A stretch of 45,188 nt of DNA, taken from Prevotella sp. (GTDB lineage: Bacteria > Bacteroidota > Bacteroidia > Bacteroidales > Bacteroidaceae). The translations under genes were made by a program, and so were the position numbers. Shown here in pieces: positions 31,613 through 40,101 of the stretch (positions are counted from its first letter, which is position 1; each line of letters opens with the position of its first letter). A model generated the notes under the pieces. It ran no database searches. It was not told the DNA's origin and was given only the letters and a program-made list of their open reading frames with translations. The stretch spans positions 1-45,188 of the forward strand of contig JAFRYZ010000047.1 in NCBI GenBank assembly GCA_017442825.1. Direction: 5' to 3'.

Positions 31613-32896
31613 CTATTCAGTTTTCTTAATACCGAACTTAGGATCAATCTTGATAAATGCCGTGACCAAGAAGGTAACAGCGCAACATGCCATCACGATG
31701 ATGAAGAACATACGGTAGCCGACCGCCTCCTGCAAAGCACCTGCAAAGAGACCGGGTATCATCATCGAAAGTGCCATAAATGCAGTACAAAGCGCATAAT
31801 GGGATGTTTTAAACGATCCTTGACTATAATATATAAGGTAAAGCATGTAAGCGGTAAAGCCGAAGCCATAGCCAAACTGCTCAATGAAGACACAGGAGTT
31901 GATAACTATCAAATTGTCGGGCATGGCATAGCTCATATAGATATAGACTGCATCGGGCAAGGTAATGGCGCAGACCATCGGCCACAGCCAGCGCTTCAGA
32001 CCGTGACGACCAGCACAGATGCCACCGAGAATACCTCCAATGGTCAGTCCGATGATACCCACGGTGCCCTGAACCAAACCATATTCTTGTGGAGACAGTC
32101 CTAATCCTCCGTTATGACCGGCATCGACGAGGAACAGAGCTGACACTTTTGCCAACAAACCTTCAGGCATGCGATAGAACAACATGAAAAGGATGCCGAT
32201 AATCACCTCTTTTACCGGGAACTTGGTAACGAACGTCTTCACCATCGTACCCAATCCGTTAAAGATATCACGGACATTGGCAACCGAGCGCTCATCGTCT
32301 TCTGCAGGACGCGGTAAGATGTAATGATGCCACAACCAGAAAGCGATGAACAAACCTGCAACGCCATAGAACATCAGACTCCAAGAAAAGGGAATACTAT
32401 TGCGCCAGATGACTTGCAGGTTGCCTGCTATCATCACCAACACACCTTGTCCGAATATGGTTGCCAAACGATAGAATGTTGAACGGATGCCGACAAAGTT
32501 GGCTTGATTGTGTTCGTCGAGACCTAACATATAAAAACCGTCGGCAGCAATATCGTGGGTAGCACTGGAAAAAGCCATTACCCAGAAGAAGAACAATGTT
32601 CCTTGCAACCAGAACGACGTAGGAATAGTAAATGCCACACCACCGAAAGCTGCACCGATGAGTAACTGCATGGATACTATCCACCAACGTTTTGTCTTTA
32701 CCAAATCAATAAAAGGACTCCACAAAGGTTTGATTACCCATGGCAAATAGAGCCACGAGGTATAGAATGTGATGTCGGCATTGGTCATGCCCAACTGTTT
32801 GTAGAGGATAAGCGAAATGGTCATCACTGCTACATAGGGCAGTCCTTCTGCAAAATAGAGCGTGGGCACCCATGCCCACGGGTTACGTGATTTCAT
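31613..32896 (-). CDS. MFS transporter, AmpG-like muropeptide permease
   Basis: 427 aa, twelve predicted membrane helices. The N-terminal '[29 protein letters not shown]', '[19 protein letters not shown]' and '[15 protein letters not shown]' are close to AmpG/PAT-family signatures. AmpG imports anhydromuropeptides from periplasm to cytoplasm in cell-wall recycling. The gene overlaps the end of the GT2-DUF4922-SpoIID gene by 4 bases (ATGA), and the SpoIID domain acts on peptidoglycan in other bacteria. Shared work in wall turnover is therefore a reasonable inference. Confidence 0.82.
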   Translation of the reverse strand: MKSRNPWAWVPTLYFAEGLPYVAVMTISLILYKQLGMTNADITFYTSWLYLPWVIKPLWSPFIDLVKTKRWWIVSMQLLIGAAFGGVAFTIPTSFWLQGTLFFFWVMAFSSATHDIAADGFYMLGLDEHNQANFVGIRSTFYRLATIFGQGVLVMIAGNLQVIWRNSIPFSWSLMFYGVAGLFIAFWLWHHYILPRPAEDDERSVANVRDIFNGLGTMVKTFVTKFPVKEVIIGILFMLFYRMPEGLLAKVSALFLVDAGHNGGLGLSPQEYGLVQGTVGIIGLTIGGILGGICAGRHGLKRWLWPMVCAITLPDAVYIYMSYAMPDNLIVINSCVFIEQFGYGFGFTAYMLYLIYYSQGSFKTSHYALCTAFMALSMMIPGLFAGALQEAVGYRMFFIIVMACCAVTFLVTAFIKIDPKFGIKKTE

Positions 32897-35800
32897 TGAT
32901 ATATCTTTTTTATAGTTGCATTCTTATAATAAAACAGGAGAATCTCATCATAAGGATAGCCTTTCTCACCCATCACGGCAGCACCAATTTGGCACAAGCC
33001 GACACCATGTCCCCAGCCTCTGCCGTGGAGAATGAAAGATGAGGATGCCACCTTTTCCACCTCGAAATTGCTACTCAACAAATGAGTCTCACTTAATGTG
33101 CGGCGTATTTCCAATTCCTTTCCAATGATGAAGGTACGCTTTGTTCCGACAATCTTCAACCGGCAGATTCTGCCACTCTTACCACGCTCTAATGGTATGA
33201 GGTCGGTAATGTCGCCGAGGTCGAGTTTCAGTTTCTCGTTGACCAACCTACTCAATTCTTCCTGGGTATATTCCACCGTCCACTCGTAGAAATCGGTCGT
33301 CTCTTGGTCGTAGTCGTTTAGCACCTGTGAGATGGTTTTCACATCTTTCGTATTGCAGAACGGGTCTTTAACAGAAACCAGATAGGGCTTCGGTGTGTCC
33401 TCCCAGCAATATTGGAACTCCTCCGTCTGCCCGCCGCAACACTTGGAAAAGCGGGCATCGCAAATTTCGCCCTCCGACATGAGCACTTGTCCTCGTGTCT
33501 GCTGAACAGCCTCCTCCACATGCTTGTTGCTGGCACGGGTGATACCTTGATAACGTTGGCAGTGGTCATCGGCACAGACATCGAAGATACCGTGGTCTTC
33601 GCGGTCATACCAACGTATGAGTTCGTCATCTTTCTTGATGAACGAGAAGAAACCGTTGCCGCCCTCCCCTTTCTTCTTTCGGTTATCCATCTGTGCCAAG
33701 ATCCATGACCGAGAGATGACAGCATGAGCCTTTAGCAATTCCAACGATGACGTTGCACTCATCTCGCTGGAGATAACGCTGGTGAGATAGCGTTCAACTG
33801 GCAACTCGTTGACGGCACAGATGCTGTCGGAATCGACAATCAGTCGCAACGCACCTTGGAAAGATTGTGTCTCCTTGCGTTCCCAATGGAAATTGACACC
33901 TATTGTCACGTCTGCCAGCGAGAACGAAGCATCATCGCTCTGCGGAATGAATTTCAGTTCACGGTATTGCGCCCCATTCCACAGGATGCCTCCTTCGGAA
34001 AACTCTACCAGCTGGTCGCCCTCGATTTGCTCGCCTTTGGCAAGATAGGGGTTATTCAGGCGGAATCGTATCTTCTGTGCACTGACTATGCCAACACATA
34101 CTTCTGGTTCTTTTCGCTCTTTTAAAGACTGCGTTTGTGCAACGACAGTGGTCTGCCCCTCCAACTTTGCCCGCATCTGTTGCACCTGCTCCGGTGTAAT
34201 ACAGATTTCCTGCAAGATTGTCTGAATACGTGCCGATGTCAGCCGTTCAAAATCTTCTTTGCGAGGGGTTATGACCAAACCCGCCATATCTATAGCACCA
34301 GGACTGACCATCAGTTTCTCAGCACCGTCCGCATAATAGCAATCGGGACGATGCTTGCGACGAGGAAATACAACCGACAAGTATTCCGTACCGTTGCGCC
34401 ATGCCACGATATTCATCATCGGTTCGTCGTCTTGTTTCTCCATCACTTGATAGAGTCTTCTGAACAACTGCTCATCACCATACGGACTGATAGAACGTAT
34501 TAGGAAAGCCGGACATGCATAGTCACGGATTTGCGCAATATATTCTTCTGTGTTCAAAGAGAACAACACGTCCAACTCACGACTCAGACGCGGCCATGCC
34601 TGTTGCAACGGCAACACACCACTGGTTCCTGCCTGAAAGTGCATGTGGTCTGGGGCACTGGCGCCACACCTCGGTCCGTTATAGAAGACCATCAGGTCGG
34701 GATATTGCTCCAGCAAGCGGTGCATTTCAACATAGTTCGACAAGATGCGTTGCGGTTGGTGTTGCAGGGCGGGTATTGTAAAATGAACAGGCAGAATGGG
34801 AAATGGGTTAATCAGCAATTCGTAACGTTGGTCAACCCGCTTCGTCATCTGCTCCTGAGGACGGTTTGCTGCACAAAGAAAGCAGGGACGTTCAGCAATG
34901 CTCTTGTTATCAATAGAGGCACCCGTGCTGACCATACGGGCTGGATTAAACTGCACTCGCCACTCATCGCCATCATCGAGCGAACGCACCTGAACATTCT
35001 GCAAATCGCGGAAGCGCTGGGCTGCCGCTTCCCATACCTCCAACTGACGGGTAAAGAAACGTTGCAGACTATTCTCTGAGGTCATGTCAAGCTGACCTTT
35101 CGCCAACTGCTGACGCGCCAATAGTTCTATAGTGCGCAACCGGTCTTTATAAAGATTATTGGCATTGATTTTCTCCGTGCTCAAAGCTGCATCGCTGTTA
35201 CCTCCCCAACGACGGCATAAATATAACTCGTCATAGATTCGTCCTATGCGATAACGACGGCTAAATGCCAGTCCCATGGCATAGTCTTCGCCATAACTGG
35301 TATTCGGGAACTTCAACTGACGAGCCAAAGGGGTAAAGAAAGCGCGTGGAGCACCGAGTCCGTTAATGCGCAGAGCATTATTGGGTCCGTTCTCTTCGGT
35401 CCACTCTTTATGATCGATAAGTCCTGGCGGCAGTGTATTCAGTTCGAAGTCGCACATACGGTACGAACCTACTATCATCGCAGCCTGTTGCTGGTAGAAG
35501 GCATCTACCACTGTCTGCAAGGTACGGGGAGAAGAATACAGGTCGTCACTATCCAACTGTACGGCAAACCTGCCACAACGGTCATCGTTAATGGCAAGGT
35601 TCCAACAGCCACCGATACCCAAATCTGTGCGTTCTGGTATGATATGGACGAGTTTGGGTTGCGTATTGTGAATGGCCTGAAGCACCTCTGTCGTCCCATC
35701 CGTTGAATGATTATCAACAACAATAACGTTGAAATGGAAATTAGTTTGTTGCAACAGTGCTGATTCCACAGCATCGCGGATAGTCTTTTCGCGGTTAAAG

Positions 35801-36594
35801 ACTGGTATAATGACTGAAGCCTCTACATCGAAAGCCTGTTCGTCGAAGTCGGGCTGCGTGTAAGCAGAAGTATCGACGAGTGCCCCGAGTGCTTGTAAGT
35901 GGCGTGTCGCCACCTGTTCCATTTCTATCTGTACCTCACGATTGCGCGGGTTCACATAATCAAACTGTTTTTCACCGCTCTTGCGCAGGTCAAGTTCCTC
36001 TTCGGTATATAAGAACTCATTCAGGTGAACAATCCGTCCTATTCTGCTTAAATACAGGCGTAAGTCATACCATCCGGCATACTTCCAGCCAACCTGTTCG
36101 ATCCCAGCCTCTGCAGAAAACTGAAGTGGGGCTTCCCTCAAAGCCTTACCATTGAGGAGCACGACAGAACCGAAGTCGAAATCATCTCGGATACTTCCTG
36201 GTTGATAGTCGATGACGGGATGTTTCACCGTTTCACCATTCTCTATAGAATAGCGGTCGCTATACAATAATTTTGCATCCGTATCGGTAGCCACACGCAA
36301 CATTCGTTCCAACGCTTGGTAACCAATGGTCAACGCTGTCGTCTTCAAACAGAGCAAAGCATATTCGGCTTGGACATGATTGGCTATGGAAAGCATGCTC
36401 TCTGAAGAGAACACATTCTCTGTAACAATAAACGTGCATCTTTCTGGAGCCTGGACTTCATTGGCGAAAGCCTCCGCTACTAACAAATAAATATGATGTA
36501 CGACCTTATTCTGACGCAACTGCACGAGAGTCCTCTCTGCCATCAACAAATCGTCACATGGCAGAAAGCAGTCTATCGTTCCATTTTTCTTCAT
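32893..36594 (-). CDS. GT2-like / GT2 / DUF4922 (HIT-like) / SpoIID fusion protein
   Basis: 1233 aa from the ATG at 36594 (the ATG at 36615 lies in the promoter). Domains: residues ~5-225 look like a degenerate GT2 fold; ~255-490 a canonical GT2 ('[14 protein letters not shown]', 'VVDNHSTDG', 'LDSDDLY' with D348/D350/D351); ~545-800 DUF4922, with '[12 protein letters not shown]' and the HIT/Ap4A-phosphorylase-like 'PDHMHFQAG' (His650, His652); ~830-1233 SpoIID/LytB ('[29 protein letters not shown]' with Glu944, '[16 protein letters not shown]'). There is no signal peptide or membrane helix, although SpoIID normally acts outside the cytoplasm. It may build and remodel wall or surface glycan. 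The function is inferred. It is translationally coupled to the AmpG-like gene. Confidence 0.85.
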   Translation of the reverse strand: MKKNGTIDCFLPCDDLLMAERTLVQLRQNKVVHHIYLLVAEAFANEVQAPERCTFIVTENVFSSESMLSIANHVQAEYALLCLKTTALTIGYQALERMLRVATDTDAKLLYSDRYSIENGETVKHPVIDYQPGSIRDDFDFGSVVLLNGKALREAPLQFSAEAGIEQVGWKYAGWYDLRLYLSRIGRIVHLNEFLYTEEELDLRKSGEKQFDYVNPRNREVQIEMEQVATRHLQALGALVDTSAYTQPDFDEQAFDVEASVIIPVFNREKTIRDAVESALLQQTNFHFNVIVVDNHSTDGTTEVLQAIHNTQPKLVHIIPERTDLGIGGCWNLAINDDRCGRFAVQLDSDDLYSSPRTLQTVVDAFYQQQAAMIVGSYRMCDFELNTLPPGLIDHKEWTEENGPNNALRINGLGAPRAFFTPLARQLKFPNTSYGEDYAMGLAFSRRYRIGRIYDELYLCRRWGGNSDAALSTEKINANNLYKDRLRTIELLARQQLAKGQLDMTSENSLQRFFTRQLEVWEAAAQRFRDLQNVQVRSLDDGDEWRVQFNPARMVSTGASIDNKSIAERPCFLCAANRPQEQMTKRVDQRYELLINPFPILPVHFTIPALQHQPQRILSNYVEMHRLLEQYPDLMVFYNGPRCGASAPDHMHFQAGTSGVLPLQQAWPRLSRELDVLFSLNTEEYIAQIRDYACPAFLIRSISPYGDEQLFRRLYQVMEKQDDEPMMNIVAWRNGTEYLSVVFPRRKHRPDCYYADGAEKLMVSPGAIDMAGLVITPRKEDFERLTSARIQTILQEICITPEQVQQMRAKLEGQTTVVAQTQSLKERKEPEVCVGIVSAQKIRFRLNNPYLAKGEQIEGDQLVEFSEGGILWNGAQYRELKFIPQSDDASFSLADVTIGVNFHWERKETQSFQGALRLIVDSDSICAVNELPVERYLTSVISSEMSATSSLELLKAHAVISRSWILAQMDNRKKKGEGGNGFFSFIKKDDELIRWYDREDHGIFDVCADDHCQRYQGITRASNKHVEEAVQQTRGQVLMSEGEICDARFSKCCGGQTEEFQYCWEDTPKPYLVSVKDPFCNTKDVKTISQVLNDYDQETTDFYEWTVEYTQEELSRLVNEKLKLDLGDITDLIPLERGKSGRICRLKIVGTKRTFIIGKELEIRRTLSETHLLSSNFEVEKVASSSFILHGRGWGHGVGLCQIGAAVMGEKGYPYDEILLFYYKNATIKKIYQ

Positions 36595-36612
36595 AGTTCT
36601 TTTCTTTCCGTG

Positions 36613-36620
36613 CAAAAGTA
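36613..36620 (-). promoter_or_regulatory. -7 element of the GT2-DUF4922-SpoIID gene
   Basis: TACTTTTG on the minus strand (36620 to 36613), about 19 bases before the ATG at 36594. No clear -33 TTG. Confidence 0.5.
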
Positions 36621-36706
36621 TAAAGAATATATGAAAAAAAAGAATACCTATCTTTTTTTTTATTTGAACACATGTTTGTTCTACATAAACAGAAGAATTA
36701 TCTGGC

Positions 36707-36732
36707 TTTTCCCTCGCTTAATCGTAGCTTTG
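36707..36732 (+). promoter_or_regulatory. Upstream copy of the rlmN promoter
   Basis: TTTTCCCTCGCTTAATCGTAGCTTTG nearly repeats the downstream rlmN promoter (36791-36816). Its -7 is TAGCTTTG (36725-36732), but a TTG at -33 is lacking. Confidence 0.45.
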
Positions 36733-36786
36733 ACTTCGCCGAAGGCACTTCCGCTTGGGAATAAAAATAAAAAGCAAGCTTTCTTT

Positions 36787-36816
36787 TTGTATTTCCCTCG
36801 CTTAATCGTACCTTTG
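36787..36816 (+). promoter_or_regulatory. Promoter of rlmN
   Basis: TTG (36787-36789), a 19-base spacer and TACCTTTG (36809-36816). The start of transcription would be about 12 bases before the ATG at 36835, ruling out the much longer frame from 36493. Confidence 0.75.
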
Positions 36817-36834
36817 CAGCGTAAAAAAAAGAAT

Positions 36835-37923
36835 ATGGCGGAAAGAAAACAAAAGCTGTTAGGAATGACGATTACCGAACTGAAAGAGGTGGCGGCAATG
36901 TTAGGCATGCCTGCCTTTACGGGTGGTCAGATAGCACAATGGCTCTACAACCGTCATGTGACGAGTATCGACGAGATGACCAACATCTCCAAGGTGAACC
37001 GCGAACGGCTAAAGGAACATTATGAGATAGGAAGCTACAAGCCTCTAGATGCCCAACGCTCCATAGACGGCACTGTCAAATACCTGTTTCCTGTGTGCGG
37101 CGAGGATTCGGAACACACCGAAGAATTGGATTCTACCAGATATTCCGTGGGAGCAAACAAAAAGTTTGTTGAAACCGTTTATATCCCCGATGGCGACCGC
37201 GCCACGTTGTGTGTATCGTGCCAGGTAGGCTGCAAGATGAACTGCTTGTTTTGTCAGACGGGTAAACAAGGATTTGATGGCAATCTCAGCGTTGCTGATA
37301 TCCTGAATCAAATTTATGCGCTACCAGAATGGGATAAGTTGACAAACATCGTCTTCATGGGGCAAGGTGAGCCGATGGACAACCTTGACAACGTACTTAA
37401 AGCAACGCAGATTCTTACGGCTGACTATGGTTTTGCATGGAGTCCTCGGCGCATCACCGTCAGTTCTGTTGGCTTAAAAGGTAAATTGAAACGATTTATT
37501 GAGGAGAGTGACTGCCACGTGGCTATCAGCATGCATACTCCCCTGCCCGAACAACGTGCACAACTGATGCCGGCAGAACGGGGAATGAGCATTACCGAGA
37601 TTGTGGACATGTTGCATCAATATGACTTTGCCCACCAACGACGACTGACTTTCGAATACATCGTATTCGGGGGTGTCAACGACTCGATGGCACACGCACG
37701 CAGCATCGTCAATCTGCTACGCGGGCTGGACTGTCGCATTAACCTCATACGCTTTCACCAAATTCCTGACGTGCCGCTGAAGGGGGCTTCCCAGGAGAAA
37801 ATGGAGGCGCTGCGCGACTACCTGACACACAACGGCATCACGACAACTATTCGCGCCAGTCGTGGACAGGACATCTATGCCGCCTGCGGACTGTTAAGTA
37901 CAAAGAAAAAACAAAGGGATTGA
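36835..37923 (+). CDS. rlmN: Dual-specificity rRNA/tRNA adenine-C2 methyltransferase RlmN (radical SAM)
   Basis: 362 aa. It methylates C2 of A2503 in 23S rRNA and A37 of some tRNAs. The radical-SAM cluster is Cys133-x3-Cys137-x2-Cys140 ('CKMNCLFC'). The catalytic cysteines are Cys126 ('ATLCVSC') and Cys351 near the C-terminus ('RGQDIYAACGLL'). 'FMGQGEPMDN', 'VSSVGLKGKLKRF' and 'VAISMHTPLPEQRAQLMP' are conserved family blocks. An in-frame extension to 36493 exists upstream but is crossed by the promoter and antisense to the GT2 gene. The DUF4837 gene starts 2 bases after its stop. Confidence 0.95.
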   Translation: MAERKQKLLGMTITELKEVAAMLGMPAFTGGQIAQWLYNRHVTSIDEMTNISKVNRERLKEHYEIGSYKPLDAQRSIDGTVKYLFPVCGEDSEHTEELDSTRYSVGANKKFVETVYIPDGDRATLCVSCQVGCKMNCLFCQTGKQGFDGNLSVADILNQIYALPEWDKLTNIVFMGQGEPMDNLDNVLKATQILTADYGFAWSPRRITVSSVGLKGKLKRFIEESDCHVAISMHTPLPEQRAQLMPAERGMSITEIVDMLHQYDFAHQRRLTFEYIVFGGVNDSMAHARSIVNLLRGLDCRINLIRFHQIPDVPLKGASQEKMEALRDYLTHNGITTTIRASRGQDIYAACGLLSTKKKQRD

Positions 37924-37925
37924 CT

Positions 37926-38930
37926 ATGCGCAACCAATATATCCTTGCGTTTATTCTCTTGCTCGTAGCCTGCACGGAAAATAACAGGAGAGGACTGCCA
38001 GAAAGCACTGGAAAGCCATACGAGGTGTTGATTGTCGCCGAATCGGTAGCAGCAGGGAAAAGCGTGGCTACCCTATTGGCTACTCCCGTCGAGGCCCTGC
38101 CGCAAAGGGAACCACAATTCGACGAATCGTTCTGCCATCGTAAGAAATTCGATGCCATGCGGCAACTGGCACGTAACATCATCATCATAGACGAAAATAA
38201 AAAACTTTATACCCGCACGACCATACGCTTTGACCGCGATGTTTATGCAGCACCGCAAATAGTGATACACATACAAACGCCCCACTTACAAGCACTGGAA
38301 CAAGCGATGATGCGTGGAAAAGCTGGAAAGGAACTGCTCTCGCTACTGAACAGACACGAACTGACAATACAAAAGAAACGATTGGAAAGAGAACACAACC
38401 CGAAAGCGGAGGAACGAATACGCCAGATGTTCGGCATCGAGATGCTCATTCCTTCCAATATGCTGGCAAGCAAAGAGGGCAAAGACTTTCTCTGGTTGTC
38501 GAACAATGCCAATACGGGCATGCAGAACATCTGCCTCTTCCGTTCGGAAAAGATAGACAGCGTTCTGAAGGCGAACATCAAAGGAGAAAAGGACGAAATG
38601 TATATGAGAAGGACGAAGGTAACCGCGAAGCGCTTGCCAGAGACCTCCGCGAAGCGCCTGAGCACCCGCTCGAACTTGTTCGCTTGCCAAAGCAAGAACG
38701 GAGCGCAAGAAGAACTAGGTAACGAAACCGTAACCATCCAGCGCGGACTATGGGAAATGGTTGGCGATGCTATGGGAGGACCTTACGTGGCCCGCACGTT
38801 GTATCTTCCTACTCCGGGAAAAGAATTGCAAGCTGGCGTTTTCACCATCTTTACCTTCGTCTATGCTCCAGAAAGTACAAAACGGAACAAAATGCGGCAA
38901 TTGGAAGCCGTACTATATACCATTAAATAA
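37926..38930 (+). CDS. DUF4837 family lipoprotein
   Basis: 334 aa from the ATG at 37926 (a TTG at 37920 is the alternative and would overlap rlmN). It is a lipoprotein: 'MRNQYILAFILLLVAC' with the lipobox Cys at 16. Family look: 'LPESTGKPYEVLIVA', 'QREPQFDESFCHRKKFD', 'RNIIIID' and 'RGLWEMVGDAMGGPYVART'. Between the 'LFRSEKIDSVLKANIKGEKDEMYM' segment and 'ETVTIQRGLWEM' is an extra block (KVTAKRLPETSAKRLST...) encoded by tandem copies of the dispersed repeat. Its role is unknown. It is likely translated with rlmN (2-base gap) and followed closely by pdxA (11 bases). Confidence 0.82.
   Translation: MRNQYILAFILLLVACTENNRRGLPESTGKPYEVLIVAESVAAGKSVATLLATPVEALPQREPQFDESFCHRKKFDAMRQLARNIIIIDENKKLYTRTTIRFDRDVYAAPQIVIHIQTPHLQALEQAMMRGKAGKELLSLLNRHELTIQKKRLEREHNPKAEERIRQMFGIEMLIPSNMLASKEGKDFLWLSNNANTGMQNICLFRSEKIDSVLKANIKGEKDEMYMRRTKVTAKRLPETSAKRLSTRSNLFACQSKNGAQEELGNETVTIQRGLWEMVGDAMGGPYVARTLYLPTPGKELQAGVFTIFTFVYAPESTKRNKMRQLEAVLYTIK
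38619..38710. repeat. Tandem degenerate dispersed-repeat copies inside the DUF4837 gene
   Basis: GTAACCGCGAAGCGCTTGCC (38619-38638) is followed by a second copy TCCGCGAAGCGCCTGAG (38646-38662) and a partial one CGCTTGCCAAAGCAAGAAC (38681-38699). The first gives the peptide VTAKRL, as in the DUF6850 protein, and the second gives SAKRLS. All are in frame. Confidence 0.72.
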
Positions 38931-38941
38931 TTATTATCATT

Positions 38942-40027
38942 ATGGAAGAAAGAAAAATTCGTGTGGCACTGACCCACGGTGACACCAACGGTGTCGGATA
39001 CGAACTGATTTTTAAGACCTTCGAAAACCTGACGATGCTGGAACTCTGCACCCCCATCATCTACGGATCTCCTAAAGTAGCCACCTACCACCGTAATGCG
39101 CTGGGCATTCAGACAAACTTCACGATTATCAGCCAGGCAGAGGAAGCACGCGAAGGGCGCCTGAATCTGCTCACCGTCTTCGACGAGGAAATCAAAGTGG
39201 AAATGGGAACACCGACGGAGGAGTCGGGAAACACAGGACTGCGTGCTATCGACCGTGCACTGGAAGATTACGAGAAAGGGCTTGTTGACGTGTTGGTAAC
39301 AGCTCCCATTGACAATACGGAAAACTTCCACTTCAGTGGTCAAAGCCGCTATCTAGAAGACCACCTTAATGCCTTCAACAAAGGGATTTCCATACTCACC
39401 CACGACAAACTGCGCATCGCCCTCGCTACCCGTAACTTGCCGTTGAAGCAGGTTACCGAGTCGGTGACGCTGGAAACTATTAAGATGAAAGCGGAAGCAC
39501 TACACTTGAGCTTGCGACGCGATTTTATGATTACCAATCCACGCATAGCAGTATTGGCGTTGAACCCGAAAGCTGGCGACAAAGGACTGATTGGAACGGA
39601 AGAAAAGGAAATTATCGCTCCTGCCATCCAACAACTCGTAGAGAAAGGCATCCAAGCGTTCGGTCCATACGCTGCGGACGATTTCTTCGGTAAAGGATAC
39701 TATAGCGACTTCGACGGCATTCTGGCAATGTATTACGACCAAGGATTGACGCCATTCCGCTCGTTGGTGGGTGACGAAGGGGTTAACTTTACGGCAGGAC
39801 TGCCCATCGTCCGCACAGCACCGCTGCACAATGCCTTGTTCTCACAAGCTGGAAAGAACATGACCGACTGCACCTCGATGAGGCATGCCCTTTATACAGC
39901 TATAGACATCTTTAAACATCGCAAGGCTTATGATGAAGCTTATGCCAATCCGCTGAAAAAACTATACAAGGAGAAACGCGACGACAGCGAGAAAGCTCGT
40001 TTTGCAGTTCCTAAAAATCCTGCATAA
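38942..40027 (+). CDS. pdxA: PdxA-family protein (4-hydroxythreonine-4-phosphate dehydrogenase homologue) lacking metal ligands
   Basis: 361 aa. Overall it aligns with PdxA, which oxidises 4-phosphohydroxy-L-threonine with NAD in pyridoxal phosphate synthesis: 'RVALTHGDTNGVGYELI', 'TPIIYGSPKVATYHR', 'VDVLVTAPIDN', 'GPYAADDFFG', 'VNFTAGLPIVRT'. However, the three metal-ligand histidines of the family appear replaced: Asn165 (family ALATTHLPL, here ALATRNLPL), Lys210 (LNPHAG, here LNPKAG) and Tyr265 (AMYHDQG, here AMYYDQG). The substrate motif GHTE is Gly-Gln134-Ser-Arg. The fold looks intact, so it may have a changed or lost activity. It follows the DUF4837 gene closely. Confidence 0.85.
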   Translation: MEERKIRVALTHGDTNGVGYELIFKTFENLTMLELCTPIIYGSPKVATYHRNALGIQTNFTIISQAEEAREGRLNLLTVFDEEIKVEMGTPTEESGNTGLRAIDRALEDYEKGLVDVLVTAPIDNTENFHFSGQSRYLEDHLNAFNKGISILTHDKLRIALATRNLPLKQVTESVTLETIKMKAEALHLSLRRDFMITNPRIAVLALNPKAGDKGLIGTEEKEIIAPAIQQLVEKGIQAFGPYAADDFFGKGYYSDFDGILAMYYDQGLTPFRSLVGDEGVNFTAGLPIVRTAPLHNALFSQAGKNMTDCTSMRHALYTAIDIFKHRKAYDEAYANPLKKLYKEKRDDSEKARFAVPKNPA

Positions 40028-40083
40028 ATACAAGTTCACATTGTTTTTTCTGCCAAAATTGCAGAAGTTTCAAAAGAAATGTG

Positions 40084-40091
40084 TAATTTTG
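40084..40091 (+). promoter_or_regulatory. -7 element of the sigma-54-activator gene
   Basis: TAATTTTG at 40084-40091, with a TTG (40059-40061) 22 bases upstream, slightly wide. The start would be close to the ATG at 40102. Confidence 0.45.
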
Positions 40092-40101
40092 TCAGCTCAT
40101 T

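Noticed and set aside
36493-36834. N-terminal extension of RlmN by 114 residues
   Set aside because: The extension covers the rlmN promoter and part of the divergent gene and looks like translated non-coding DNA. RlmN homologues begin near 36835.
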